The notes: generated by a model from the sequence alone, not told the origin. A DNA stretch of 10,281 nucleotides from Limnohabitans sp. (GCA_018883305.1 VEQI01000087.1:1-10281); one strand, 5' to 3'. Positions 1 to 6,155 are shown, counted from the stretch's first letter. Made by a program: numbers and translations.

Positions 1-1
1 C

Positions 2-376
2 CTCTACACCTACCTGCGCACCTACTACCGTGACGACACCAAGGCTACCGGTTGGAACAACCTGGCCTTCCCCAGCGTGGGCATGCCGCACGTGCTGTGG
101 GAGCTGCAAGGCGACCGTCGCCCGGTGTTTGAAACCCGCAGCGAACATGGCCACGATGTGCACGTGTTCAAAGGCTGGCAGCAAGTCAGCCCCGGTACGC
201 TGAGCCCGTTGAAGTATGACGAGGCGGTGGCCGACCTGGTGGCTTACCTGCAGTGGATGGGCGAGCCCGCCCAAAACGATCGCGTGCGCATTGGCGTGTG
301 GGTGCTGATGTTCCTGGTGGTGTTCACCATCATCGCCTGGCGTCTCAACGCGGCCTTCTGGAAAGACGTCCGCTGA
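2..376 (+). CDS. petC: cytochrome c1, C-terminal part (5' end outside window)
   Basis: This is the last 124 residues of the membrane-anchored c-type cytochrome of the bc1 complex (complex III), which passes electrons from the Rieske protein to soluble cytochrome c in the periplasm. The reading frame is open from base 2, so the CxxCH haem site lies off the left edge. The Met of the GMPHVL segment (ATG at 83-85) fits the axial haem ligand of the family. A hydrophobic helix near the C-terminus (VWVLMFLVVFTIIAW), followed by the basic tail FWKDVR, is the usual single C-terminal anchor that leaves the haem domain in the periplasm. In many betaproteobacteria petABC directly precedes sspA and sspB, as here. 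Function is read from motif pattern and gene order; the missing N-terminus is the only limitation. Confidence 0.9.
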   Translation, partial: LYTYLRTYYRDDTKATGWNNLAFPSVGMPHVLWELQGDRRPVFETRSEHGHDVHVFKGWQQVSPGTLSPLKYDEAVADLVAYLQWMGEPAQNDRVRIGVWVLMFLVVFTIIAWRLNAAFWKDVR

Positions 377-421
377 TCGCCCTCTTGACCCTGCTGGCCT
401 GCGGCTGAACAGGGTCCCCCT

Positions 422-451
422 AGAGTGACCGGGGTTCCGGTCACTCTTTTT
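422..451 (+). terminator. intrinsic terminator after petC
   Basis: A perfect 11-bp stem (422-432 pairing with 437-447) closes a four-base GGTT loop and runs into TTTTT at 447-451. It sits 45 bases after the petC stop and ends 20 bases before the sspA start, so it should end bc1-operon transcripts. A TTGACC at 385-390 could be a -35 for sspA, but no good -10 follows at the right spacing. If the sspA promoter lies upstream of the hairpin, the hairpin would act as an attenuator instead. Confidence 0.85.
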
Positions 452-471
452 GATTTTCAGGAGCCCTCAAC

Positions 472-1083
472 ATGATGGTCTTGTACTCCGGGACGACCTG
501 TCCCTTCTCTCACCGCTGCCGCTTTGTGTTGTTCGAAAAAGGCATGGATTTTGAAATCCGTGACGTCGATCTCTACAACAAGCCCGAAGACATCAACGTG
601 ATGAACCCCTACGGCCAGGTGCCCATCCTGGTCGAGCGTGACCTCATCCTGTATGAGTCCAACATCATCAACGAATACATTGACGAGCGCTTCCCGCATC
701 CGCAGTTGATGCCCGGCGACCCGGTGGACCGCGCCCGCGTGCGTTTGTTCCTGCTCAACTTTGAAAAAGAGTTGTTCGTGCACGTGAGCACTCTGGAGCA
801 GCGCAACGTCAAGGGTAACGAGAAGGCCATGGAAAAAGCCCGCTCGCACATCCGTGATCGCCTCACGCAACTCGCGCCCGTGTTCTTGAAGAACAAGTAC
901 ATGCTGGGCGAGAACTTCTCCATGCTGGACGTGGCCATCGCACCGCTTTTGTGGCGCCTGGACCATTACGGCATTGACCTGTCCAAGAACGCTGCGCCGT
1001 TGCTGAAATATGCCGAGCGCATCTTCTCGCGTCCGGCCTACATTGAAGCGCTGACGCCGTCTGAAAAGGTGATGCGCAAATAA
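472..1083 (+). CDS. sspA: stringent starvation protein A (glutathione S-transferase fold)
   Basis: SspA is a GST-fold protein that binds RNA polymerase and influences transcription in stationary phase and under stress; it is cytoplasmic and not thought to act as a true transferase. The 203-residue length is normal. The N-terminal thioredoxin-like half contains TTCPFSHRC (residues 8-16), the NPYGQVPIL cis-proline loop (45-53) and ES (62-63). The surface PHP motif at residues 75-77 (RFPHPQL) corresponds to the Pro-His-Pro patch of E. coli SspA needed for activity. The all-helical half includes the FSMLDVAIAPLLWRL segment typical of GST C-terminal domains. A good Shine-Dalgarno, AGGAG at 459-463, is 8 bases from the first of two adjacent ATG codons (472 and 475), and 472 is preferred. 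sspB starts 13 bases downstream, so the two are probably co-transcribed. Confidence 0.95.
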   Translation: MMVLYSGTTCPFSHRCRFVLFEKGMDFEIRDVDLYNKPEDINVMNPYGQVPILVERDLILYESNIINEYIDERFPHPQLMPGDPVDRARVRLFLLNFEKELFVHVSTLEQRNVKGNEKAMEKARSHIRDRLTQLAPVFLKNKYMLGENFSMLDVAIAPLLWRLDHYGIDLSKNAAPLLKYAERIFSRPAYIEALTPSEKVMRK

Positions 1084-1096
1084 TTGCGGCGGGGCC

Positions 1097-1543
1097 ATGC
1101 AAAGCGCCATCGAGTCTCCCTCTACACGGCCCTACTTGGTGAGGGCCCTGTATGAGTGGTGTGTGGACCAGGGCTTCACGCCGTATGTGGCCGTACTGGC
1201 CGATGCCACGGTGCAAGTGCCACGTGAATACGTTCGGGATGGCCAGATTGTGCTCAATGTCGGTGCGGATGCCACCAGTGGCTTGCAGCTAGGCAATGAG
1301 TTCATCCAGTTCAAAGCCCGCTTTGCCGGTGTGGTGCGTGAAATCATGGTGCCCATCAACCGCGTGATGGCCATCTATGCACGTGAAAACGGGCAAGGCA
1401 TGGCGTTTCCGGTGGAGGTGGGACCTGAAGACGGAGCGACGAGCATCGAGGGCAGCATCGCTTCACCCTCTCAGACGACATCACCAGACGAACCGCCACC
1501 GCCACCTGCAGGTACACGCCCCTTCCTCAAGCGTGTGAAATAG
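1097..1543 (+). CDS. sspB: stringent starvation protein B, ClpXP adaptor
   Basis: SspB delivers ssrA-tagged peptides and some other substrates to the ClpXP protease. The N-terminal segment RPYLVRALYEWCVDQGFTPY and the block from VPREYVRDGQIVLNV through NEFIQFKARFAGV to the central MVPINRVMAIYARENGQGMAF (up to about residue 112) match the conserved dimeric substrate-binding core. A flexible proline-rich linker follows (around residues 130-138, with five consecutive prolines). The C-terminus RPFLKRVK (residues 141-148) is the ClpX-binding tail, comparable to RPxLRVVK in E. coli. The 148-residue length is normal and the protein is cytoplasmic. It follows sspA after 13 bases, the standard arrangement. 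The ribosome binding site is poor (GCGGGG just upstream), which suggests coupling to sspA translation. Confidence 0.93.
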   Translation: MQSAIESPSTRPYLVRALYEWCVDQGFTPYVAVLADATVQVPREYVRDGQIVLNVGADATSGLQLGNEFIQFKARFAGVVREIMVPINRVMAIYARENGQGMAFPVEVGPEDGATSIEGSIASPSQTTSPDEPPPPPAGTRPFLKRVK

Positions 1544-1554
1544 TGGGTAACGGG

Positions 1555-1560
1555 TAGAAT
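1555..1560 (+). promoter_or_regulatory. possible -10 element for tRNA-Thr
   Basis: TAGAAT at 1555-1560 matches the sigma-70 -10 consensus in four to five positions and ends 9 bases before the mature tRNA 5' end, which would give a very short leader. No convincing -35 lies 16-18 bases upstream, since that stretch is the end of sspB. The tRNA could equally be read through from sspB. Confidence 0.3.
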
Positions 1561-1569
1561 TTCAATCAC

Positions 1570-1645
1570 GCCGATTTAGCTCAGTTGGTAGAGCAACCGC
1601 CTTGTAAGCGGTAGGTCATCAGTTCGAATCCGATAATCGGCACCA
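1570..1645 (+). tRNA. tRNA-Thr (anticodon UGU)
   Basis: The full cloverleaf can be folded by eye. The acceptor stem GCCGATT (1570-1576) pairs perfectly with AATCGGC (1635-1641), followed by discriminator A and an encoded CCA (1643-1645). The D arm is GCTC-AGTTGGTA-GAGC. The anticodon arm is ACCGC-CTTGTAA-GCGGT (1596-1612) with anticodon TGT at 1603-1605, reading threonine ACA and related codons. The T loop TTCGAAT is canonical. The T stem ATCAG/CCGAT has one A-C mismatch (1621 against 1631), which is slightly unusual but probably tolerated. A terminator follows directly, so the transcript is short. Confidence 0.96.
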
Positions 1646-1650
1646 ACATT

Positions 1651-1682
1651 AAGACCTGACTTGTTCAGGTCTTTTTCTTTTT
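1651..1682 (+). terminator. intrinsic terminator after tRNA-Thr
   Basis: A perfect 9-bp stem, AAGACCTGA (1651-1659) with TCAGGTCTT (1665-1673), closes a five-base loop and is followed by a T-rich tract, TTTCTTTTTT (1674-1682 and just beyond). It begins 6 bases after the tRNA CCA end. It separates the sspAB-tRNA unit from the catabolic genes to the right, so the next gene needs its own promoter. Confidence 0.9.
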
Positions 1683-1722
1683 GGACGTTCCACCAGTGCA
1701 TGCGTATGTCTTAGTCGCGAGC

Positions 1723-1740
1723 TTGTCGCACCAATGACAA
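1723..1740 (+). promoter_or_regulatory. candidate operator upstream of SDR1 (TTGTC-N8-GACAA)
   Basis: The 18-base TTGTCGCACCAATGACAA has perfect 5-base inverted arms (1723-1727 and 1736-1740). It lies 74 bases before the SDR1 start, between the tRNA terminator and the gene. It matches the site at 3816-3833, upstream of the ABC operon, in 15 of 18 positions, and shares the 13-mer CACCAATGACAAA (1729-1741) exactly with 3889-3901. The dyad and its recurrence in front of functionally related genes suggest a dimeric transcription factor. The protein family is not known. No clear -10/-35 pair was found for SDR1. Confidence 0.45.
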
Positions 1741-1813
1741 ACCTTTGGGTGTGCTCGCCCAAGCCAGGCTGTATGCTGGACTCCTGATACCCCCCCACTT
1801 CAGGAGACCTCCC

Positions 1814-2566
1814 ATGCCCCAACTGCAAAATAAGATCGCCATCGTGACCGGTGCCGGTGGCGGCTTCGGTGAAGGCGTTGCCCAAGCCTATGTTCGTGAA
1901 GGCGCCCGCGTGGTCGTGGCCGATATCAACGCCGAGGCTGCACGTCGGGTGGCGTCAGCACTGGGGGAGCATGCCAGCGCCTTCACCTGCGATGTCACCC
2001 AGAAAAGCCAAGTCGAAGCCTTGGTGCAACACTGTGTGAACACTTTCGGCGCCCCCGATATCGTGGTCAACAACGCCGGCACCACGCACAAGAACCGCCC
2101 AATGCTGGAAGTGGATGAAGCCACCTTCGACAAGGTGTTTGCCGTCAACGTGAAGTCCATCTTTCACATGACACACGCCATTCTGCCGCTGATGCGGCAA
2201 AAGGGCGGTGGTGTGATCCTGAATGTGGGCTCGGTCGCCGGCATTCGCCCGCGTCCGGGGTTGAGCTGGTACAACGCTTCCAAGGGCGCGGTGAACCTGC
2301 TGTCCAAATCGATGGCGGTGGAGTTGGGCCCGGAGAACATCCGCGTCAACGCCATCTGTCCGGTGATGGGCGTGACGGGGCTGTTTGAGGACTTCATGGG
2401 CCTGCCAGACACACCGCAGAACCGGGCCAAATTCATTGCCACCATCCCGATGGGACGTTTTGCCACGCCCACCGACGTGGCGGCTGCCGCTGTTTTCCTG
2501 GCCAGTGATGCGGCTGAGTTTTTCACCGGCATCGAGTTTCCGGTGGATGGTGGACGCACCATCTAA
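1814..2566 (+). CDS. short-chain dehydrogenase/reductase (SDR1), classical type
   Basis: This is a 250-residue NAD(P)-dependent oxidoreductase of the classical SDR family, expected to interconvert an alcohol and a ketone in the cytoplasm. The Rossmann dinucleotide motif TGAGGGFG is at residues 12-19. Asp37 after the second beta strand favours NAD over NADP. NNAG is at 86-89, and the catalytic tetrad is Asn112, Ser140, Tyr153, Lys157 (YNASK). The C-terminal FPVDGG closes the fold as usual. The proline segment after the active site reads CPVMG rather than the common SPG type. The start at 1814 is chosen because AGGAGA (1802-1807) sits just upstream and the Rossmann strand begins at once; the frame is open further upstream to 1745, but that extension has no homology-like character. 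Its stop overlaps the stop of the convergent acyl-CoA dehydrogenase. The substrate is unknown. Confidence 0.9.
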   Translation: MPQLQNKIAIVTGAGGGFGEGVAQAYVREGARVVVADINAEAARRVASALGEHASAFTCDVTQKSQVEALVQHCVNTFGAPDIVVNNAGTTHKNRPMLEVDEATFDKVFAVNVKSIFHMTHAILPLMRQKGGGVILNVGSVAGIRPRPGLSWYNASKGAVNLLSKSMAVELGPENIRVNAICPVMGVTGLFEDFMGLPDTPQNRAKFIATIPMGRFATPTDVAAAAVFLASDAAEFFTGIEFPVDGGRTI

Positions 2567-3738
2567 GCCTTGCCCGCCAAAATCTTCTTGGCAATCGACA
2601 TGCGGTGCACTTCCGAGGGACCGTCGTAAACACGGAAGGCCCTCAATTCGGCAAAGATCTGGGACACGGCCGTGTCCGTAGACAAGCCACGACCGCCCAG
2701 CACCTGCACGCAGCGATCCGCGACGCGGAACAAGGCCTCCGAGACAATCACTTTGGCGCGACTGGATTCCAGTGAGCCACGCTTGCCGCCATCCAGGATG
2801 GCCGCTGTGTCGCGTGTGACCAGTCGTGCCACGTGCAGGTCCAGGTGGTTGTCCGCCAGTTGGTAGCCAATGCCCTGATGTTCGCCAATGGCGTGGCCAA
2901 AGGAGGTGCGTTCACTGGCATAGGCCACGGCAATGTCGTGGGCACGTTGCGCAGCGCCTAGCCAACGCATGCAATGCGTCAGTCGTGCGGGGGCCAAGCG
3001 GACCTGGGCGTAGCGAAAGCCTTGCCCCACTTCACCCAGCACGGCCTCAGGCGGCACGCGCAGCTGATCGATGACCAATTCAGCATGGCCGCGGGTGAAT
3101 GAAGAAGCCATGACATCGATCTGACGCACGATGCGAATGGCAGGATGTGGCAGCGGCACCAAGAACATGGTGGCACCCACGGTGGCACCATCCACCACGG
3201 TTTGCGCCATCAAGATCATGAAGCCGGCGTCTTCTGCGCCGGTGATCAGCCATTTTCGTCCGCTCACCACATAGGCTTCGCCATCCCAGACCGCTTGGGT
3301 GTTGAGCATGCCTGGGTCGGAACCCGCACCGGGCATGGGTTCGGTCATGCCAAAACAAGAGCGTTTGATACCTGCCGCCAGGGGGTGCAGAAACCGCTCT
3401 TTCTGTGCCTGAGTGGCCACCTGGCTGAGCAGGTGCATGTTGCCTTCGTCAGGTGCGGCGCAGTTGAGCGCAATCGGTCCCAGCACGGAGTACCCGGCCG
3501 CCTCAAAGGCCACGGCGCGACGCGAGTGATTGAGGCCCATGCCGCCCCATTCGGGCTCCATGTGCAGCGACAGCAAGCCGGCCTGCCGCGCCAACTGATT
3601 GAGTTCCAGGCGCAATTCCTCGGTGGGGCCGTGGATGGTGACGCGGGGATCTTTCTCGTAGGGAATGATCTGCTCACACACGAAGTGGCGAACTCGATCA
3701 AACAATTCCGTGTCGCTGAGGGTGGTGGTGCTGTTCAT
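2563..3738 (-). CDS. acyl-CoA dehydrogenase, ACAD10/11-like type with Asp at the catalytic position
   Basis: This 391-residue FAD flavoprotein would introduce an alpha-beta double bond into an acyl-CoA during beta-oxidation and pass electrons to electron-transfer flavoprotein. The N-terminal helical domain is followed by the FAD/substrate segment CFGMTEPMPGAGSDP (128-142), the mid-domain GRKWLITGA (160-168), ERTSFG (276-281) and the FAD-binding QVLGGRG (345-351). Near the C-terminus, where medium-chain enzymes have the YEGT segment with the catalytic Glu, this protein has YDGPSEVHR, placing Asp372 at the base position. DGP-type motifs are known to me from ACAD10/11-like members, so it is probably active. 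The gene is convergent with SDR1 (stop codons share bases 2564-2565) and divergent from the ABC operon. The ATG at 3738 has no strong Shine-Dalgarno. The acyl substrate is unknown; the context suggests a degradation intermediate. Confidence 0.9.
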   Translation of the reverse strand: MNSTTTLSDTELFDRVRHFVCEQIIPYEKDPRVTIHGPTEELRLELNQLARQAGLLSLHMEPEWGGMGLNHSRRAVAFEAAGYSVLGPIALNCAAPDEGNMHLLSQVATQAQKERFLHPLAAGIKRSCFGMTEPMPGAGSDPGMLNTQAVWDGEAYVVSGRKWLITGAEDAGFMILMAQTVVDGATVGATMFLVPLPHPAIRIVRQIDVMASSFTRGHAELVIDQLRVPPEAVLGEVGQGFRYAQVRLAPARLTHCMRWLGAAQRAHDIAVAYASERTSFGHAIGEHQGIGYQLADNHLDLHVARLVTRDTAAILDGGKRGSLESSRAKVIVSEALFRVADRCVQVLGGRGLSTDTAVSQIFAELRAFRVYDGPSEVHRMSIAKKILAGKA

Positions 3739-3758
3739 GGCTTGAAGGTGTTCATTGA

Positions 3759-3772
3759 TTCAAGTTGAACTT
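3759..3772. promoter_or_regulatory. overlapping short palindromes upstream of the acyl-CoA dehydrogenase gene
   Basis: TTCAAGTTGAA (3759-3769) and AAGTTGAACTT (3762-3772) are two overlapping 11-base palindromes, 21-34 bases upstream of the leftward acyl-CoA dehydrogenase start. Just right of them, TATAAG on the minus strand (3775-3770) could be a -10 for that gene, though no good -35 was found. An operator for the leftward gene is possible; the evidence is only the symmetry and position. Confidence 0.25.
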
Positions 3773-3815
3773 ATACGGGACGCCCCTTGCACTTGACCTG
3801 CGCCTAGGTTACAGC

Positions 3816-3833
3816 TTGTCCCATCAACGACAA
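3816..3833 (+). promoter_or_regulatory. candidate operator in the divergent region (TTGTC-N8-GACAA)
   Basis: TTGTCCCATCAACGACAA has perfect 5-base inverted arms with an 8-base spacer, the same architecture as 1723-1740, and is identical to it in 15 of 18 positions. It lies 78 bases from the acyl-CoA dehydrogenase start and 125 bases from the binding-protein start, so it could act on either divergent gene. A weaker relative follows at 3848-3865 (12 of 18 matches to the 1723 site), giving centre-to-centre steps of 32 and then 35 bases to the copy at 3883-3900. Confidence 0.45.
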
Positions 3834-3882
3834 CGAGTACCTGGTTTTTGTCGTACCGCTGTCGCAAGCGTGTCCGGGGGGT

Positions 3883-3900
3883 CGTTTTCACCAATGACAA
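3883..3900 (+). promoter_or_regulatory. partial operator copy overlapping the ABC-operon promoter
   Basis: The right half repeats the SDR1 site exactly (the 13-mer CACCAATGACAAA at 3889-3901), while the left arm is degenerate (CGTTT instead of TTGTC). It matches the 1723-1740 site in 13 of 18 positions. It covers the proposed -35 of the ABC operon at 3894-3899, so a protein bound here would block RNA polymerase. That placement favours a repressor, by inference. Confidence 0.35.
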
Positions 3901-3922
3901 ATCCGGGCATTCCCGTGATATT
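3894..3922 (+). promoter_or_regulatory. candidate sigma-70 promoter of the ABC-transporter operon
   Basis: ATGACA (3894-3899, five of six matches to TTGACA) is separated by 17 bases from GATATT (3917-3922, four of six matches to TATAAT). Transcription would start near 3929, about 29 bases before the binding-protein ATG, leaving room for its AAGGAG ribosome binding site. Spacing is ideal but the -10 is mediocre, so this is only a plausible assignment. Confidence 0.4.
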
Positions 3923-3957
3923 GGAGAAGTTTGATCATTCTCAAGGAGACCGCCACC

Positions 3958-5226
3958 ATGACTTCATCCACTGTTCAATCCACGATTGGTCGCCGCAAAT
4001 GGCTGCAGGGTGCCGGTGCCCTGGCCGGCGTGGCCAGCCTGGGCATGCCCGCCCTGTCATTTGCCCAGAACAAGCCCATTCGTGTGGGCATGCCCACCAT
4101 TCTGTCGGGTCGTGTGGCCATGCTGGGGCTGGCGTCTTCCTATGCGGCCAAGATGGAGGTGGAAAAATTCAATGCCGCCGGTGGCCTGAACGGACGCAAG
4201 ATCGAGCTGGTGGTGCGTGACTCCAAGGGCCAGCCTCAAGAGGCGGCCCGCATTGCGCGCGAACTCATCACCGCTGACGGTTGCGAGATGTTGTACGACG
4301 GCGAGGCTTCCTCCGGCGCGTTTGCCGTGCACGAAGTAGCGCGCGACCTGGGCGTGCTGGTGATCCACACCTGTTCGGAAACCTCTTCTCTGACTGCTGA
4401 CCCCAAGCTGCGTGTGCCCACCGCGTTCCGTTGCGCACGCCAGGGCATTCACGATGCCGTGGTGGGTGGCGCCTACGCGGCCCAGGTGGCCAAGGACAAG
4501 GGCCTGCGTCGCTGGATGACCGTGTCGCCCGACTATGCCTATGGCCGTGACACCACCGCTGAATTCCTGGAGTACCTCAAGCACTTCAACAAGGACATCG
4601 AAGTGGTGGGCGAGGTGTGGCCCAAGCTGTTCCAGCCCGACTACAGCGAATCCATCACCCGCCTGGTGCAAGGCCGCCCGCAAGCCATCTACTCGTGCAT
4701 CTGGGGTGGCGACCTCACCTCGTTCATTGACCAGGCCAGCATTTACGCGCTGTTCAAGGATCGCCAGTTCTTCTCGGTCAACATGGCGGACTACGCTGTG
4801 CTCACCACTGTCAAGAGTGTGCCACCCAACCTGCATTCCAGCAATCGTTACCTCAAGAACTTCCCCAACACCCCGGCCAACGGCAACTGGGCCACCGAGT
4901 ATCAGGCCAAGAACAAGGAACTGCCGCTTAACTGGTCATGGCAAAACGCGGCAGGCATCCAGTTCCTCACCGCGGCCATGAAAAAAGCCAACAGCAGCGA
5001 CTCCAAGAAAGTGGCCGAAGCCCTGCGTGGCCTCACCATCGATTCGCCGTTTGGTGCCAACGGCAAGATGACCATGCGCGCCGAAGACAACACCATCGTG
5101 GATTACGCCTTGGGCTGGGGTGTGCTGGACACCAAGGAACCCTACATGAGCAACCCCAGCGTGGGCAGCTGGAAGCAAATCACCGAGCTGGAGCTGGAGT
5201 GGAAAAAGCGCAAGGGCTGGGCCTGA
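3958..5226 (+). CDS. Tat-exported periplasmic substrate-binding protein of a Liv-type ABC importer
   Basis: This 422-residue protein would capture the transported ligand in the periplasm and hand it to the permease pair encoded next. The N-terminus is a twin-arginine signal: GRRKWLQ (residues 11-17), a small hydrophobic stretch, then PALSFA-QN with likely cleavage after Ala36. The mature part starts with PIRVGMPTILSGRVAMLG and continues with KFNAAGGLNGRKIELVVRDSKG, the hallmark start of leucine-type (LivK, Peripla_BP_6) binding proteins. The start at 3958 is supported by AAGGAG at 3943-3948; an upstream TTG at 3931 in the same frame would spoil the signal. It is first in the operon, with the permease gene 23 bases downstream. 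Family members bind amino acids, but also amides, urea, aromatic and other carboxylic acids. With dehydrogenases in the same operon, a non-amino-acid ligand is likely. Confidence 0.9.
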   Translation: MTSSTVQSTIGRRKWLQGAGALAGVASLGMPALSFAQNKPIRVGMPTILSGRVAMLGLASSYAAKMEVEKFNAAGGLNGRKIELVVRDSKGQPQEAARIARELITADGCEMLYDGEASSGAFAVHEVARDLGVLVIHTCSETSSLTADPKLRVPTAFRCARQGIHDAVVGGAYAAQVAKDKGLRRWMTVSPDYAYGRDTTAEFLEYLKHFNKDIEVVGEVWPKLFQPDYSESITRLVQGRPQAIYSCIWGGDLTSFIDQASIYALFKDRQFFSVNMADYAVLTTVKSVPPNLHSSNRYLKNFPNTPANGNWATEYQAKNKELPLNWSWQNAAGIQFLTAAMKKANSSDSKKVAEALRGLTIDSPFGANGKMTMRAEDNTIVDYALGWGVLDTKEPYMSNPSVGSWKQITELELEWKKRKGWA

Positions 5227-5249
5227 TCGTCGTGTCTTAGGAGAGCCTC

Positions 5250-6155
5250 TTGGATTTTCTTGCCCTGATCGAGTGTCTGACTTCGGTGTCCTGCATCGTG
5301 ACGCAGACCAGCACCGGCCTGATCGTCGGTGCCTTGTTGTTTCTGGTGGCGGCCGGCCTCACCCTGATTTTCGGGGTATTGCGCGTCATCAATTTTTCAC
5401 ACGGCGCCTTCTACATGCTGGGGGCGTACATTGCCCTGTCGGCCTATCGCGTCACGGGCAGCTATGTCCTGGCCACGATCGCAGCGGGTCTGGGCGTGGG
5501 GCTGTTTGGTCTGGTGTTCGAGCGCTTGTTCATGCGTCGCGTCTATAACGCCGACGTGTTGATGCAACTGCTGGTCTGCTACGCGTTCATCCTGATCCTG
5601 GATGACGCGGTCAAGATCATCTGGGGACCCGAGTTCCAGTCCATGGGCATGCCAGAGGCTTTCCAGTCAGCGCCGTTCATCATTGGTGGCGGCATCGTGC
5701 CCGTGTTCTATGTCTACCTCATCGCAGCGGCAGGGCTGATTGCTTTTGTGCTTTGGTACATCCTGGCCAAAACACGGATTGGCAAGATTGTTCGCGCCGC
5801 GGCGCACAACCCCACCATGACGTCAGCGCTGGGCCTAAATACCAGCTTGATCTACGCCGGCGTGTTTGCTTTTGGCGGTTTGCTCGCCGGCATGGCCGGT
5901 GGTCTGGCCGGGCCGGTGCGGTCCATGTCGCCCGGCATGGGCTTTTCCATCCTGATTGAATCCTTCATTGTCACCGTCATTGGTGGCATGGGTTCGGTCA
6001 GCGGCGCGCTGGTGGGGGCTTTGCTGATCGGGCTGGTGCGTTCGTTTGGCTCGATCGGTTTCCCGTTGTTTGTGGAGGGCACCATGTTCCTGGCCATGGC
6101 CCTCATCCTCATCCTCAAGCCCAGCGGCTTGCTGGGCAAGGAGACACGCACATGA
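5250..6155 (+). CDS. LivH-like ABC-transporter permease (TTG start)
   Basis: This 301-residue polytopic inner-membrane protein is one half of the translocation channel. Multiple hydrophobic segments span the length. VINFSHGAFYMLGAY (residues 46-60) is the signature of the LivH family, and AAAHNPTMTSALGLNTSLIYAG (from about residue 182) is the cytoplasmic coupling loop that contacts the ATPase. The gene appears to begin with TTG at 5250: AGGAGA at 5239-5244 is ideally spaced, there is no ATG until codon 56 (inside the signature), and the first residues already belong to the protein. Internal GTG codons at residues 13 and 17 lack a ribosome binding site. The TGA stop overlaps the LivM-like ATG (ATGA at 6152-6155), so the two permeases are translationally coupled. 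Confidence 0.92.
   Translation: MDFLALIECLTSVSCIVTQTSTGLIVGALLFLVAAGLTLIFGVLRVINFSHGAFYMLGAYIALSAYRVTGSYVLATIAAGLGVGLFGLVFERLFMRRVYNADVLMQLLVCYAFILILDDAVKIIWGPEFQSMGMPEAFQSAPFIIGGGIVPVFYVYLIAAAGLIAFVLWYILAKTRIGKIVRAAAHNPTMTSALGLNTSLIYAGVFAFGGLLAGMAGGLAGPVRSMSPGMGFSILIESFIVTVIGGMGSVSGALVGALLIGLVRSFGSIGFPLFVEGTMFLAMALILILKPSGLLGKETRT

Noticed and set aside
457..1110. 217-residue minus-strand frame opposite sspA
   Set aside because: It is fully antisense to sspA, which has strong motif support.
1745..1813. Upstream extension of SDR1 in the same frame
   Set aside because: The ribosome binding site AGGAGA at 1802-1807 and the immediate Rossmann strand fix the start at 1814; the extension is not SDR-like.
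3145..3768. 207-residue open frame on the plus strand opposite the acyl-CoA dehydrogenase gene
   Set aside because: It lies on the complementary strand of a gene with clear family motifs, is His- and Gly-rich as expected of a GC-rich shadow frame, and has no recognisable domain or ribosome binding site.
3793..3809. TTGACC followed by a short ACCT/AGGT dyad that resembles a MerR-type promoter
   Set aside because: No -10 element is found 19-20 bases downstream of the TTGACC and the dyad is only four bases per arm.
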